Below are positions 11,255 through 22,102 of a stretch of DNA of 64,000 nucleotides, one piece after another. The notes beneath the pieces were generated by a model. The model was given only the letters and a program-made list of their open reading frames with translations, was not told where the DNA came from and did not search any database. The stretch comes from Flammula alnicola. Lineage: Eukaryota > Basidiomycota > Agaricomycetes > Agaricales > Strophariaceae. The stretch spans positions 1 to 64,000 of the forward strand of contig JADNRV010000084.1 of assembly GCA_015499995.1 (NCBI GenBank), given 5' to 3'. Numbering within the stretch: position 1 is the first letter of the stretch; each line of letters begins with the position of its first letter. Both the position numbers and the translations under genes were made by a program.

Positions 11255-12511
11255 CTATGATAGAAGAGGAACGAATAGCAGATACTAGAGCAAAGTTTTA
11301 TCAGACAAAGAAAATCGTCAAGGCCAGATAAAAATAGAACCCTCACAATCCAAATCGCACCCGGATACTTCTTGCTGAATTCCGTTGTATCTCCAGTGAA
11401 AAAAAGGGCACTTTCTGTTAACAATCAAGGTCAGCTCATTTCAAGCCCAGATCGTATCGAACTCACGGGAGTCAACTGTTTGATATCCCAGGTATCCCGT
11501 CGGTGTTGAAGAATCAGTGTTGATCCATCGTGGTGTGATGTTGTGGCTTTTCGAAAACGTCCACTGGAATTTCGTTGTTGTCAGTAAGTGATAATCGGAG
11601 AGGATATGTGGTGCATAAGACGTTATGGACTTACGATTGAGCTCTCGGTTTCTTCAGAAACGCCTGCCGCGGCGGTGAAGGTATTTTCTCCTGTGACTGG
11701 AGGAATACCAAGAGGAGTCTCTTCCGTGCCACCTAAGAATATGTAGCTAAATGTAATCAATGCATGTCCGTCGTTGTAGAAGTTCGTAGGTGTACTTTGC
11801 GCTCCCAGGCCCTATATCGGCATTGTCAGAGGCATATCCTTTGATCCCGCCAAAGAAAGGATACAAATAATCGGGAGCATTCTAACCTCGTCAATTGGAT
11901 AGCGCGTAGGTTTTAGAGGTGCTGACACGTACGACGGTTTCAATATTAAAGGGTCTACCGATGTCGGGCGGGATCGAGAAGAGCATCGGGATCTGATCCT
12001 CTGTGGCACTGACCAATTGTGCTAGACCAAAGTCGTTGTATTCGTTAGCAACCAAACCAAGTGAAGTGCCGTCTTGGGTATTGAAAGCCTCGAGATAGCC
12101 GCGAATGCTATCAAATGGAGCGTAGGTTTCCAGGTGAAATACTTACTATACAGCCTGTACTTACAATGCGCCTCCAGAAGGTGCAGTGCGAGCAGCATGA
12201 TCTAAAGCAAGTACAAGTACATTCCGAATCAATAGCGTATTCGTGGTGCAAGTGGGCGGAAAGCGCTTACGCGTTTTGGTCGCCCGCCTTCGCGGGGGTT
12301 TAAGGGGAAGTCTAGCAGCCAATCTCTCGGCGTTTGTCAGCTCGCGTGCGACTACCTGAGGGACGACAGTACCCCGACGGGCCTCTTCCGTTATGCCTGA
12401 CACAAGAGGGCCGAGGGACGATCCATCTTTGAGCTGTTCAACGGACGGAACCGTGGACGCAACAATGACGGTGGAAAGGAGAGATAGCGTACAAAGTAGT
12501 GTGAAGAACAT
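11255..12511 (-). CDS. agaricomycete small secreted protein, paralogue 3
   Basis: The layout is that of the copy at 5095-6243. ATG 12511 opens the signal peptide MFFTLLCTLSLLSTVIVAS, then PSVEQLKDG and ELTNAERLAARLPLKPPRRR. Later exons give GYLEAFNTQDGTSLGLV-like and NEYNDFGLA-like domain sequence, FFGGIKGYASDNADIGPGS, NYIFLGGTEE, TFTAAAGVSEETESSI, WTFSKSHNITPRWINTD, GYLGYQTVDS and SALFFTGDTTEFSKKYPGA. The last exon is read as YLLFVPLLS with a stop at 11255; this end is less certain than in paralogue 1, whose acceptor site is not conserved here. Splice phases agree with paralogue 1 throughout. Product function is unknown; it is expected to be exported. Confidence 0.75.
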
Positions 12512-12834
12512 TATCGAAAGATCGTGGTTGACAAGTTAGAAGGAGGCGGATGTATGGAAAATTTGACGAAACAAATACTTTGAAGCAGCAGCGGCTGGCA
12601 CGGACAACTTGAAAAATTCAAGTCATCCACTAAGTATCTTCAAGCCAGCCACTATGCTCCACATATATTTAGCGACGGCCGAAATTGTAATTTTGCATTT
12701 CACTAGTGTTGAATGGGTCAATGGATCTGAAGGGTTCATTATGAGAATATATGTAGCTACGCAAGTTGATAGAATGAAGATCACAAAAAAGCCGAGAACG
12801 ATACAACATACATCATAAAAGAGGATCTAAATTC
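12512..12834. other. intergenic, promoter of paralogue 3 and 3' flank of the RAP1-like gene
   Basis: No gene or repeat is recognised. Confidence 0.5.
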
Positions 12835-15800
12835 TCAAACGTCGTCTTCATCCTCTCCTAACCCAGCGTCACCAGCTTCGAGCTCAAGCTGTTCCGGTTG
12901 ATAAGCTGCCATAATTTCGTTCACCCACTTTAGAGACCAAAGCCTTAACAAATCTGGATTATGCTTCGTCTCGAAAATGCGCAGTTCACGGTCGTTCTCC
13001 GCATCCACATTTAATGCGAGGTTTCGATGCTCCTGGGCCTGCGCCAGAATAACAGGATCGTTCTCGCGTCCGCCCGAGAGCCGCTTGAGGAGCGTTCGGG
13101 TGCTAGGATAGGGCGGTGAGGACTGGATATCCGCGCTTTCATCTTCTGGCTGGTTCTCCGACTCGTCTGCTTCCTGCTCCTTCTCGTGCTCGTCAGGCAT
13201 GTAAATGTCGTCATCCTCAGCAACATCGTCGTCCTGCGCATCGACTTCCATATGCACATCACGGGGCTGAGAATGAGGCGTAGGCGAGATGTCTGCCGGG
13301 GACAAAGGAGGTCGCCGTTGTTCTTGGGTCTGAGGCACGAAGACGCCGCTAACTCGACGCTTCTCGCGTTCGACGGCCTCCTCTATCCTTCCCTGTTTCA
13401 CCAATCTGGCAAACTGGCCTGCGCGAGACCCGTTCGGAGGAGTGTAATCAGAAGGCACATCATCTTCCTCCACAGGCAGAGGCTTGACGGTAAGACTAGG
13501 TCGGCCGTTCCTTTTCTGAGAATTTGAGTGTCTCTTATCGTGCTCGGGCCACGATTCCGCCCACTCCCTCCGGATATTCCCAGTGGTACAATTCCTTCGG
13601 GTATTTCATCGTCCGAGTCAGCCTCATCGCCAGACCGATACCTGAGATTGGGATTCTTTGCGAACACCTCCTTCTCCCTCGCAGACATCGCATCGTGTAT
13701 CTCCTGCAACACGAACTTCGTGTTCTCCAAACTGCCTGTGTTTGCATAAGTGTCTAGGGCAATACGCTGCGCCACTCCATGCGCATCAGCCAACATCGTT
13801 ACCGCTTGAGCCATTTCTTGCACAGCGACCATAGCAAACTTCTCGCCGCCGTCAGGCAATCCGAGTCCAGTGAAGAGTTGCTGCAGGATGTTGGAAACCC
13901 GAGGCAGCTTTCGGTTCTTAGAACCTGATGCCGAGACGCTCGAGCTATGGACAGAGCCTTTGTTTGACGACACAGAAATGGAGGCGTTGTTCAAACGTCG
14001 GTGTAGACTTTCCCTGTGGAGGTCAATCCTAGGGGGCCTTTGTTGTCGAGCAAGAATTTGGGGCGAGCCTTTCCTTTCGATCTATCCGATACGCGTCCAG
14101 CCATGAAAGGGTCGCTGTCGGAAGTGGCTCCTGCTGGCAGGCTATGGAAGATGTCGTGCGAGAAATGGGTAGCAAAGGAGTAGGAAAAGCGGCTGGGACA
14201 TCCTTCGTTACCGGTGGTTCCATCCTCGTTAGCGTAGCGGCGGCATTGCGACCAGTGCCGTTCCTCAGAGCCTCCGGCTGGCGGCGAAGTTTAGATGTTG
14301 AGACTTCCTTCGCAACGACAGGTTTCAAGGAGGTGAGTTTTGGGGGTGGTCATTAGCAGGGCGATCAGGAAGCTTCACTTTCGAGGACGATGCCACGGCA
14401 TTCACATGCTCAGGTGGATGAGATCGTATCGTGCCATTCATTTTGGAAGGAAGCTGCTCAGCTCGTAATCCCTCCTTCCTGGCGAAAACACGCGCAGCGA
14501 CGGCGTCTGTCTGCATTAAGTCCACGGCCTCATCGTCGCGAACGCGAGCTCCAACAGTTTCTCCTTCTTTCCTGGAGCGTTTAGGCGGCCAGGTTGTCCG
14601 TCGTCATCACCGGTGGTAGGACGAGCACGCTTCAACGTATTGCGGAAAGGACCTTCAACCAGGATCGGTGGTCTGACTTTGGTGGTAGTAAGTTGCCGCA
14701 GAGGTGGCGGGGAAGGCGGTGGTGTCTCGAAGGGATCATCGTCCTGAATTTTACGAAGTTTGGGCTTAATCTTCTTAGGCTGAGATGACTGAACGCGGGA
14801 GGTAGAAGTCGACTCTGCAGTTTTTTGTGCGGGATTCTCAGTTCCGGACCTTGGAGGCGTGGGTTCTTGTGATAGATGCACGGTAGGCCTAGATTTGGCC
14901 TTCGACGCAACGTCGAAAGCTCCTGGCACGCGAGGCTCCTCTTCGTCCATCGCAGGTATACGAACACTTCCCAAGTTCGGATAGATTTGCTCTGGCGGCG
15001 GCGAAGAATGGGCAGGCGATGAAGAAAGCAACCTAAATTTATGTTAGTTAACGAAATATAGCTTTGGTATAAAGAAATAAACATACTCGTCAACCTGATC
15101 TATATCCTCGTCCTCGTTCTCCACATCGCTACCGAATAATTCACGCACGTAGTCGTCCTCGCCCACTTCACCCGCCTTCTGACTCTCCTCTTGACTATCT
15201 GCAACACGCTCTTCCTCTTCATGGTTTTTGGTCGTCTCGACGATGAGTGTCTTGATAGGCGGTATTGAAGCTGGGAGTGCGACAGTCTTCGTCTTCTGTT
15301 TGGCTTGTATTGTCTCAGTTCGAGATTCCACTGTATTCGTCGAAGACTTGGTCGATTTTGATGCTTTTGCATGGTCTGTAGCTTCCCCTGCATAATGACT
15401 TCCATTTGAAGGCTTGGATGTTTGCTTCGGCTGTTTGTTGACCACCGTGTCTTCAACGCGATCCGGTCTGCTCGGACCAGCACTCTGCTCAGCACCTTCA
15501 ACCCGAGGCGCCTTCTGCACAAGATTAGAGTCGGAACTGCCTTCAACGCGACGAGTTGGATGTTTGGCTGATTTTGAGACCGTGGCACCATCTGCGCGTC
15601 CCTCCTCTCGGTTGATCGTCGCAGTAGTTTGCTGGCGTTTCTTCTTCTGCGTTTCATCATCAACTCGCCCAGCCTTGCTTGAACCAGCGACATCATTAGC
15701 GGTCTGTCCGCTCAACCGTTGGCCTTCTGATATCTTCGAATCTTTATATCGAATTCTTCTTGATTCTTCCTGTATCTCTCGCGCCAGGACTGCCATGTAT

Positions 15801-16258
15801 GGCAGTGAGACCATGGCCATTTGTTCCCCGCCTGTCTGTAAGGTTAGCGTATCTATATTCATAAGAACTCTGAGACGCACATTCTCCTCCAAAGTCTTAT
15901 AGAGATTGTTTCCCTGGCGACCTTCAGGCTTGGGGTTATACGTCGCGATATATTTCACGAGATGTTCGTCCTCTCTCGAGGTAAATGGATTACGGGCATT
16001 TCGGCTGGTTGAAATTGATGTGAGCTATCCCGCATTTTGTTAAAAGTTATGGAAGCTTACCCGGACATATTCAAGTGCCCGTGGGTTCCCTAAGGAATTC
16101 TTGAGGGTGTGTTGTCGGTGTATGTGGAATTGTGAATTACAGAAATTCTCCGCGCCATAATCAACACGCCCGTCACGCGTAATGCTAACGGCACGTGCCA
16201 CACGTGTGACATATAAACGAGCACTTACGGCCCGGTACCCGCACTCTTGCGATGTCAA
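12835..16258 (-). CDS. RAP1-like telomere protein with a Myb domain
   Basis: Rap1 proteins bind telomeric complexes in the nucleus. The key evidence is a split Myb domain: NPFTSREDEHLVKYIATYNP, then GNNLYKTLEEN, then after an intron GNKWPWSHCHTWQSWRERYR and FDIKIRRYQKAN. This spacing and the HTWQSWRERY helix are characteristic of Rap1. An exon upstream (about 16170-16060) ends ALEYVR and may be the end of an N-terminal BRCT domain; I could not find the true start, so the 5' limit is a minimum. After the Myb come long low-complexity acidic and basic regions (RVDDETQKKKR onwards). A helical segment follows around 13900-13650 (LADAHGVAQRIALDTYANTG), then a C-terminal end DLLRLWSLKWVNEIM and an acidic tail with a stop at 12835. 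Several introns are supported, including a GTTGAG donor with a GCTAATG branch site near 15690. Intron structure between 14600 and 13950 is only partly resolved. A MITE lies just upstream. Confidence 0.7.
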
Positions 16259-16358
16259 TGGCCAGCTTCTCCAAAACTTTCACTCTTTCTGCGTACTACA
16301 TTGGCCTTATTAAATTATCACCCCCAACATTCATTTGATTATAAATTTATGCTCAATG

Positions 16359-16848
16359 CTTCCAACCAGTGGTGTCTTGACCTCCTTGACCCGGTCGAAA
16401 AGGTCAGACCGAAATTCGGGTCAGGCCAATTTGACCCGGTCAGGTTGACCGGTCAAGGAGGTCAACAGTCACGGGAGTAGCCCTCGAGAAGGACGGGCCT
16501 GCCACAGAGCTTCTACATCCGCTGGGTTTGACAGCTCCCGGAAAATGTGTCGGTCCAGCACTGACCTAGCATCAACGCAGCTTCATCGCCATTTCCGACA
16601 TATCACAACCGAGAAACTTGTACAAAACCTGTACAAAACTTCATGGTAATGTCATTCAATTGATTTGACTGAATTCCGTGGCGAAAAACGACCAGTGGGC
16701 GGCTATTTCACCTGTTTTCACTGAGCTCATCTAATTCCCACCCTTTTCCTTTGACCGGTCAGTCCAGATTGACCTTTTTTGACCCCTTTTTGGCCTGACC
16801 CCGGCCTGACCGGTCATGACCCGGGTCATTGACACCACTGCTTCCAAC
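16359..16848. mobile_element. hAT-type MITE with 8-bp target-site duplication
   Basis: The element is 16367-16840 (474 bases). It begins CAGTGGTGTC and ends with the exact complement GACACCACTG. It is flanked by the perfect 8-bp direct repeat CTTCCAAC (16359-16366 and 16841-16848). An 8-bp duplication and CA...TG ends starting CAGNGGTG are typical of hAT elements. Both subterminal regions are packed with TGACC/GGTCA words (TGACCGGTCA, GGTCAAGGAGGTCA), which may be transposase-binding sites. There is no coding capacity. It lies about 100 bases upstream of the first resolved exon of the RAP1-like gene, in its promoter or first intron. Confidence 0.9.
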
Positions 16849-17022
16849 GATGCACAGTCCCAAAGAGTGGAGTCTTCGGGTAACTCCGAGCCTTACTAGG
16901 TGCCAAACTTGTTTGTCTGTGGTAGTAGTACTTGTATCATCTCTCCCTGCCCGGTTTCGCGAATTGCGAGAACATATCTCACCATATTGTGTGCCGAAAT
17001 GTTTTCTGGGCGTCTATTTGGG

Positions 17023-18105
17023 TGGTTAACAAAGTTACTTGTCGGACTAACTTATTCCTGCAACAAGTTAGCTTGTGGTAACTTTTGGCGGGCAAGTTGA
17101 TTTGTCGCAAGTTACAAGTTAACTTGGCCCCGCGATTATGCCCGCAGCAAGTTAACTTGGCACACCTCGCTTGCACAGTAAGTTGGCTTGGACCACCTGC
17201 AGCCGGCTACATGCTGCGCCCGCCTGACTGCTGTTCTTGCCGCCCTCTGTGTGCCTTTACCTAACAAGTACCTTGTATTAAGTTAGTAGCTACCAATATA
17301 TAGACCATAAATATACAAAATTACATCTCAAGCTAGGATTTTAAGTCACAAAGCTGACCAGTTAGCTGGTGCATTCCGTAGAACTAACTTACAGGTTGAG
17401 CATCAGCACAATGGTACGCTTGACTTAAAAAAAGGCTAACCTGCATTTGTATCGGGTGCATTCTTGTATAATAATTACACTCTTCCACATCCACCAATAG
17501 CATGAAAAATTAGATAGATCATATCTTAAAGGATTATTATCCCAGGAAGAAATGAAATTCATGTGAAGTTATGACATGAATTTGCAGCCGTACCAAATGT
17601 CGCATAAGTCGTGCGCACTTACGCGTGATCCATGGGCGCTTAACGGGCGCTTGCACGCGCACTCACACAGCATGCGACAACTTACGTCTGCACTCACTCC
17701 ACACTAACCTGAGCCACTCACCCTCACTAACCCTCATTGACCCTCACTGACCTTCACTCACTCACACGCACTTGCATGTACTTGCAAGCACTCACACACG
17801 CACTTGCACGCACTTGCATGCACTTGCATGCACTTGTACGCACTCGGGCTAACATGCACGCCCTCGGGCTAACTTGCACGCACTTGCATGCACACATACT
17901 ACTTGGTTGTTATTTGCACGAGCTAACTTGGGGCCACCGTGTTGCATAAGTTACTAGAAGTTAGTCTAAGTGAGGGGCAAGTTGCAAGTTAGATTGTCGT
18001 CAGCGTGGGAATAAGTTGAATATTCATCCCCTGCACCGGCATCTCGGCCACTGCAGGCCGCAAGTTAGCAAGTTGACCCGGAAAAGTAACTTTATTGACA
18101 GTCGT
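17023..18105. mobile_element. candidate non-autonomous element with CAAGTTA-rich ends
   Basis: The left end (GTTAACAAAGTTACTTGTCGG at about 17025) and the complement of the right end (GTCAATAAAGTTACTTTTCC at about 18100) form an imperfect inverted repeat. Both ends are dense in CAAGTTA/TAACTTG words. Inside, 17470-17560 is an inverted, slightly diverged copy of about 85 bases of the MULE transposon at 21780-21870 (shared: ACTCTTCCACATCCACCA and AAAAATTAGATAGATC). It is followed by GCACTTGCAT tandem repeats resembling the MULE's subterminal repeats. I infer a small relative of that MULE with different termini. I did not find a target-site duplication, so the borders are approximate. Confidence 0.5.
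17590..17890. repeat. degenerate tandem repeats of CACTTGCATG / CACTCACACG words
   Basis: About 300 bases are made of imperfect 10-base units such as GCACTTGCAT and CACTCACACG. The composition is like the GTGC-rich subterminal parts of the transposon at 21538-28377, read on the opposite strand. Confidence 0.75.
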
Positions 18106-18833
18106 CCCGGGCCCATGCCATCGTCTCTCTGATGGTTGATGTATCAATGACGGCACTTCCTCGGAATCATACGCCAGCCCGAGGATACCATTCACTAGCA
18201 TCAGATCGTCCTAGGCCCTCCTTGGCTCCTTTCTTCCTGTGGCTACAGGATTCCTTATTGAACTCCACAAGACTGGAGCGGAGACCGACCTTCTTGATTT
18301 TCCTTTGCCAAGACCCAATATTTACGGGGGTCAAGCAGCTTTGGAGCAGCTGGTGTCATCGACGATGTAACGTCAGGTCTGACGCGCATCGTAGCCGGTG
18401 GTCTTCTTGGAGAGTGTAAAGTTCTACCAGTATCTGCACTGGAAAGAAGTCTCCAATGAGCGCTAACATTAATGGTCTAGGTGTGTTCGTGTAATATCTC
18501 TAACTGGCATATTTTTACTCGTTCAACTTCGAGCCCAGATTCCAAGGAAGATATCAGTAGGAAGCTTATCCAATTCCTATGCGTCTTGCTTGGCACTTTA
18601 AACTTTTTAATGATAGCTATGCATCCACCTTCATTGGATCAAACCTCTGTTGTACGTCTCACAGACTTGGCAAACTGCTTGGCAGTGGAACTCCTGAACT
18701 CCTCGAACGTTCTTTCACGTACGTTAATGCTTCTCCAGGCGGAACTAGAGGAGTATATAAGAGCCTCATGCCAACGACGTATTGACCATCCCCGCCGCAA
18801 ATAACTAATCGACAAAACCTTTCCAGAGACAAG
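18106..18833. other. promoter region of the MFS transporter gene
   Basis: No gene is recognised between the candidate element and the transporter start. A TATA box lies at 18754. Two short plus-strand frames (about 18130-18420 and 18480-18800) have no domain. Confidence 0.45.
18754..18760 (+). promoter_or_regulatory. TATA box (TATATAA)
   Basis: TATATAA with GC-containing flanks lies 74 bases upstream of the transporter ATG at 18834, a usual distance for a fungal core promoter. Confidence 0.55.
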
Positions 18834-21493
18834 ATGTCAACCGCCTATTCAGAACGGGACCCTCTTCACCGATCGTCGTCAGTCTCTGTGTTATCCTCGA
18901 TCCTACAACGTAGCACGCCCAGGTATGGGCTGGATATCAAGTCACCTACGGTCTCTCTCTCCCAGCCGCTGGGTCCTCTTGAAATTTCGACCAGTTCGCG
19001 TCATGGTATCCTGGCGGGTATCTGGCTAGCTCAGTTTCTTTCTGTGAGTTCTTTCTTCTATCCACTTAGTCGACGGAACTGACGAGTATAGGCCTTGAAT
19101 CGTTGGTCTTTGCCTTTATACGTTTTGTAGTTTTTCTAACGTCTTCGATCATTAGTGACCTTGGTCCCAACCAGTGCGTAAAAGTCATAACTGCACATAT
19201 ATCCTCTTGTATAACTAACAAAACCCGCTTCAGTGCTTCCTTCAATATCCTCAGAATTTAAGAAATCCAACGAAGCAAGTTGGGTTGGCACATCGTAAGA
19301 AAAATACTAATTCTCCTGTATCGCATGCTTAAAACTTCACGCCACGATTAAACAGCTATCTACTAGCAACATGTACATTTACGCCACTGTATGGACGCTT
19401 AAGCGACGTGATGGGCAGGAGAGGCGCTAATCAATCCGCCATCTTGTTCGCCACTATCGGCATCCTAGCGTGTGGGCTGTCCAATAGTATGCAAACGCTC
19501 ATACTCTCTCGATTCGTGCGTTCTATCCCTCATGCATCTTTCACAAATATCTCGAATCCTTAGTGCGCTCTATCGCGTTAAATTTCCCTTTCAGGTATCG
19601 GGAATGGGCGGTGGAGGGATCTTCACTACTGCAGCGTAAGTCCCTCCCTTTTGGAGATCAAGCTTCCTGAAGGGCTTACATATTTTATCCGTTTTTCTAG
19701 GATCATAACTAGCGATATGTATAATGGGAGGGTAAGTATATCAGACCGGCGTCACAGTAATCTCGTCGGCGCAGTTACTAAGTTATATTTTTCATTCATT
19801 ATCAGTCTCGGGGCTTCGTCCAAAGCATAGGAGGGATTTTCTACGGAGTAAGTCGTCCTCTCCAAATACACAAAGTCGATTAAACCATTCCTCTTAGCTC
19901 GGAATGGGTCTCGGAGGACCAATTGGAGGATTGATTACCGACTGGTAATTTTCAGCTCATATCAGTTGCTGCCTTCCAACTTGACTGTATTATTTGCAAG
20001 GCTCGGATGGAGATGGGCATTCTTAATCCAAATTCCGCTCTTTGTGCTCTCATTCGCGTTGATCATGTGCAACTTGACCTATGTAACTCCTGTGAGTTCT
20101 TGAGCCTGTCATTTGGATAACGAGTAACTCACGACTCTCCTGCAGGGTTCCGGAAGGAGCACGGCAGACATTTTAAAACGAATTGATTACGGTGGAAGTT
20201 TGACCCTCCTCGGCGCAGTAAGCACTCCGATAGGTTATTTCTGTCAACAGTTGTTGATTGTTCATGCTTTCAGGTCGGATCACTACTTTTCTTCCTGGGC
20301 ATGATATTCAACGAGGGCCTTCCGGTTTGTCCTTTTCATTGCGCCACATAATGTAATTTATCACTCACCACTTATTTCTTACAGTGGGCCGAACCTTCTG
20401 TTTGGATCTCCTTCGTCTCTTTAATTCTGTTTGGGATTCTTTTTATCGTAGTCGAGGTTTTCGTCGCGGTAGAGCCGGTCCTTCCACCGTACCTCCTAAC
20501 GCAGAAAGTTCCTGTTCTCGTCGGTTGCAGCAACGCACTTGTCGCAGTATGCAATCTCTCGGTTACCTATTACTTCCCCACCTGGTTCCAAACGGTGATG
20601 CTTTCATCTGCCTCGACTGCCGGTGCGTTTCCTGTCGCATCTAAACTAGGCCACCTTAATCATATTGCTTGCAGGGCTACATCTACTGCCCAACAGCCTT
20701 TGTATCTCGACCGGCTCTTTATTCGCTGGGTAAGACGTTTCCACCTATGTCCCTCCATCAATTAACATCTCAATAACGCTTTCCCACTGAAGGTGGATGA
20801 TGCGACGCTACGGGAGATATAAAACGATGAACATGATCTTCGGAATTCTTCCGTTTTGTGCTGCAGTTCTCATGACGCAGATGAAGGAGGACTCTAATCA
20901 AGCACATCTTTGGCTTACCATTGTACGTTATTAATTCACCTATGAAACTCTTTAATCTTCATGATTATTTCAGATGCCCCTTGGTTTTGGCAATGCCATC
21001 GTATTACAAACGATGTTCAGTAAGAAATATTCGAGCTCCATATCTTATATCACGGCTCATTTATGCCTTGCAGTTGCCCTTGTTTCGCATCTCCCTGAAT
21101 CACAGATGGCTGTCGGAACAGGTTTTGCTCAATTGCTCAGAGGGCTTGGTTAGTTTCCGTTCCTCATCGTCGCAATAACGACTAACCTCTGCGCAGGTCA
21201 AGTAGGAGGGCTCGCCGCAGCATCTGCAGTATTTCAGTCCAGGCTCAATACCGAATTACATGCGCGACTCCCAAGCGAATCAGAAGAGGTTTGTGATTCC
21301 CCATCGTCACATATATACCCTGAGTACGAACGTCTTCTAGCTCATCAAGCGAATCCAACATTCTGCACGGCTGGTGGGTACCTTGCCGTCTGATGTTCAA
21401 CGCATCGCCAGGGACTCGTATGCCGCCAGTTTGAAATCCGTTTTTGTGTTAGCCGCTACTGCCTCTCTGCTTGCTTACCTTGCTCGCTTACCA
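18834..21493 (+). CDS. MFS transporter, DHA2/VBA-like (interrupted by a transposon in its last intron)
   Basis: This is a membrane transporter of the drug:H+ antiporter-2 / vacuolar basic amino acid group. ATG 18834 is followed by a hydrophilic tail and the first helix GILAGIWLAQFLS. It is split by about 15 small introns, most with clear branch sites. Family signatures in order: ALNLTLVPTMLPSISSEF, SWVGTS, the loop motif FTPLYGRLSDVMGRRGANQS, VSGMGGGGIFTTAA, IITSDMYNGR, SRGFVQSIGG, MGLGGPIGGLITDW and LGWRWAFLIQIPLF. Then come several hydrophobic segments and QVGGLAAASAVFQSRLNTEL. The final recognisable exon ends LLAYLARLP at 21493 before GTGAGT. The substrate is not predictable from sequence. 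A 6.84-kb transposon occupies the next intron, so the natural last exon is expected beyond 28387. Individual exon borders were read by eye. Confidence 0.8.
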
Positions 21494-21528
21494 GTGAGTG
21501 CATCTATCCGATGATAAATATACTAAGG

Positions 21529-21537
21529 TTTACAATG
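21529..21537. repeat. left 9-bp target-site duplication TTTACAATG
   Basis: The sequence is identical to 28378-28386 and directly abuts the left transposon end GGGCACAAG. Confidence 0.9.
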
Positions 21538-21544
21538 GGGCACA

Positions 21545-21740
21545 AGAAAATTGCCGTGGCACGAGCGTGGCAGTGCGTGCACTAACGTGCACTTGCGTGC
21601 TGAGGCCTAGCGTGCAGGTGGGTTAGCGTGCACCTGCAGAGCATGTGCGTGCACTCACCTAGTGTGCACTACGAGCTTGCGTGCACGTTAAATCGACGTG
21701 CGTGCAATGTGGGACTAACTTGCAAGTCTTCGGCGGTTGA
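21545..21740. repeat. left subterminal GTGCGTGC repeats of the MULE
   Basis: Imperfect short units such as GTGCGTGCACTAACGTGCAC and TAGCGTGCA, on the strand reading inward from the left end. Similar arrays lie inside the right end. Confidence 0.7.
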
Positions 21741-22102
21741 GGGAGGTCGGGCCCAGTGTTAGATTCCAGAAGCAACAAATCATTATTAATTTTCCTGGGA
21801 TATGTAATTCTTTAAGATGCGATCTATCTAATTTTTGACGCTACTGGTGGATGTGGAAGAGTGTAATTATACAAAGTCGATCACGTTGACCTGTCTGACC
21901 TTTCCACAGCTGCGACATCGTGTGAAATCTGCGTACTTGCGCGCCACGCATGCACGCACTGCACGCATGCCACGCAGAACCTCGAGTGGTCATTGGAACA
22001 TTCAAATATCAGTATTAACTTGTTTAGATAGACTAAAGTAAAGTAAAGTAATGTAAATGAACGTGCTTTACAATTGAGTGGGGGCTCGATGACAACAGAC
22101 GT

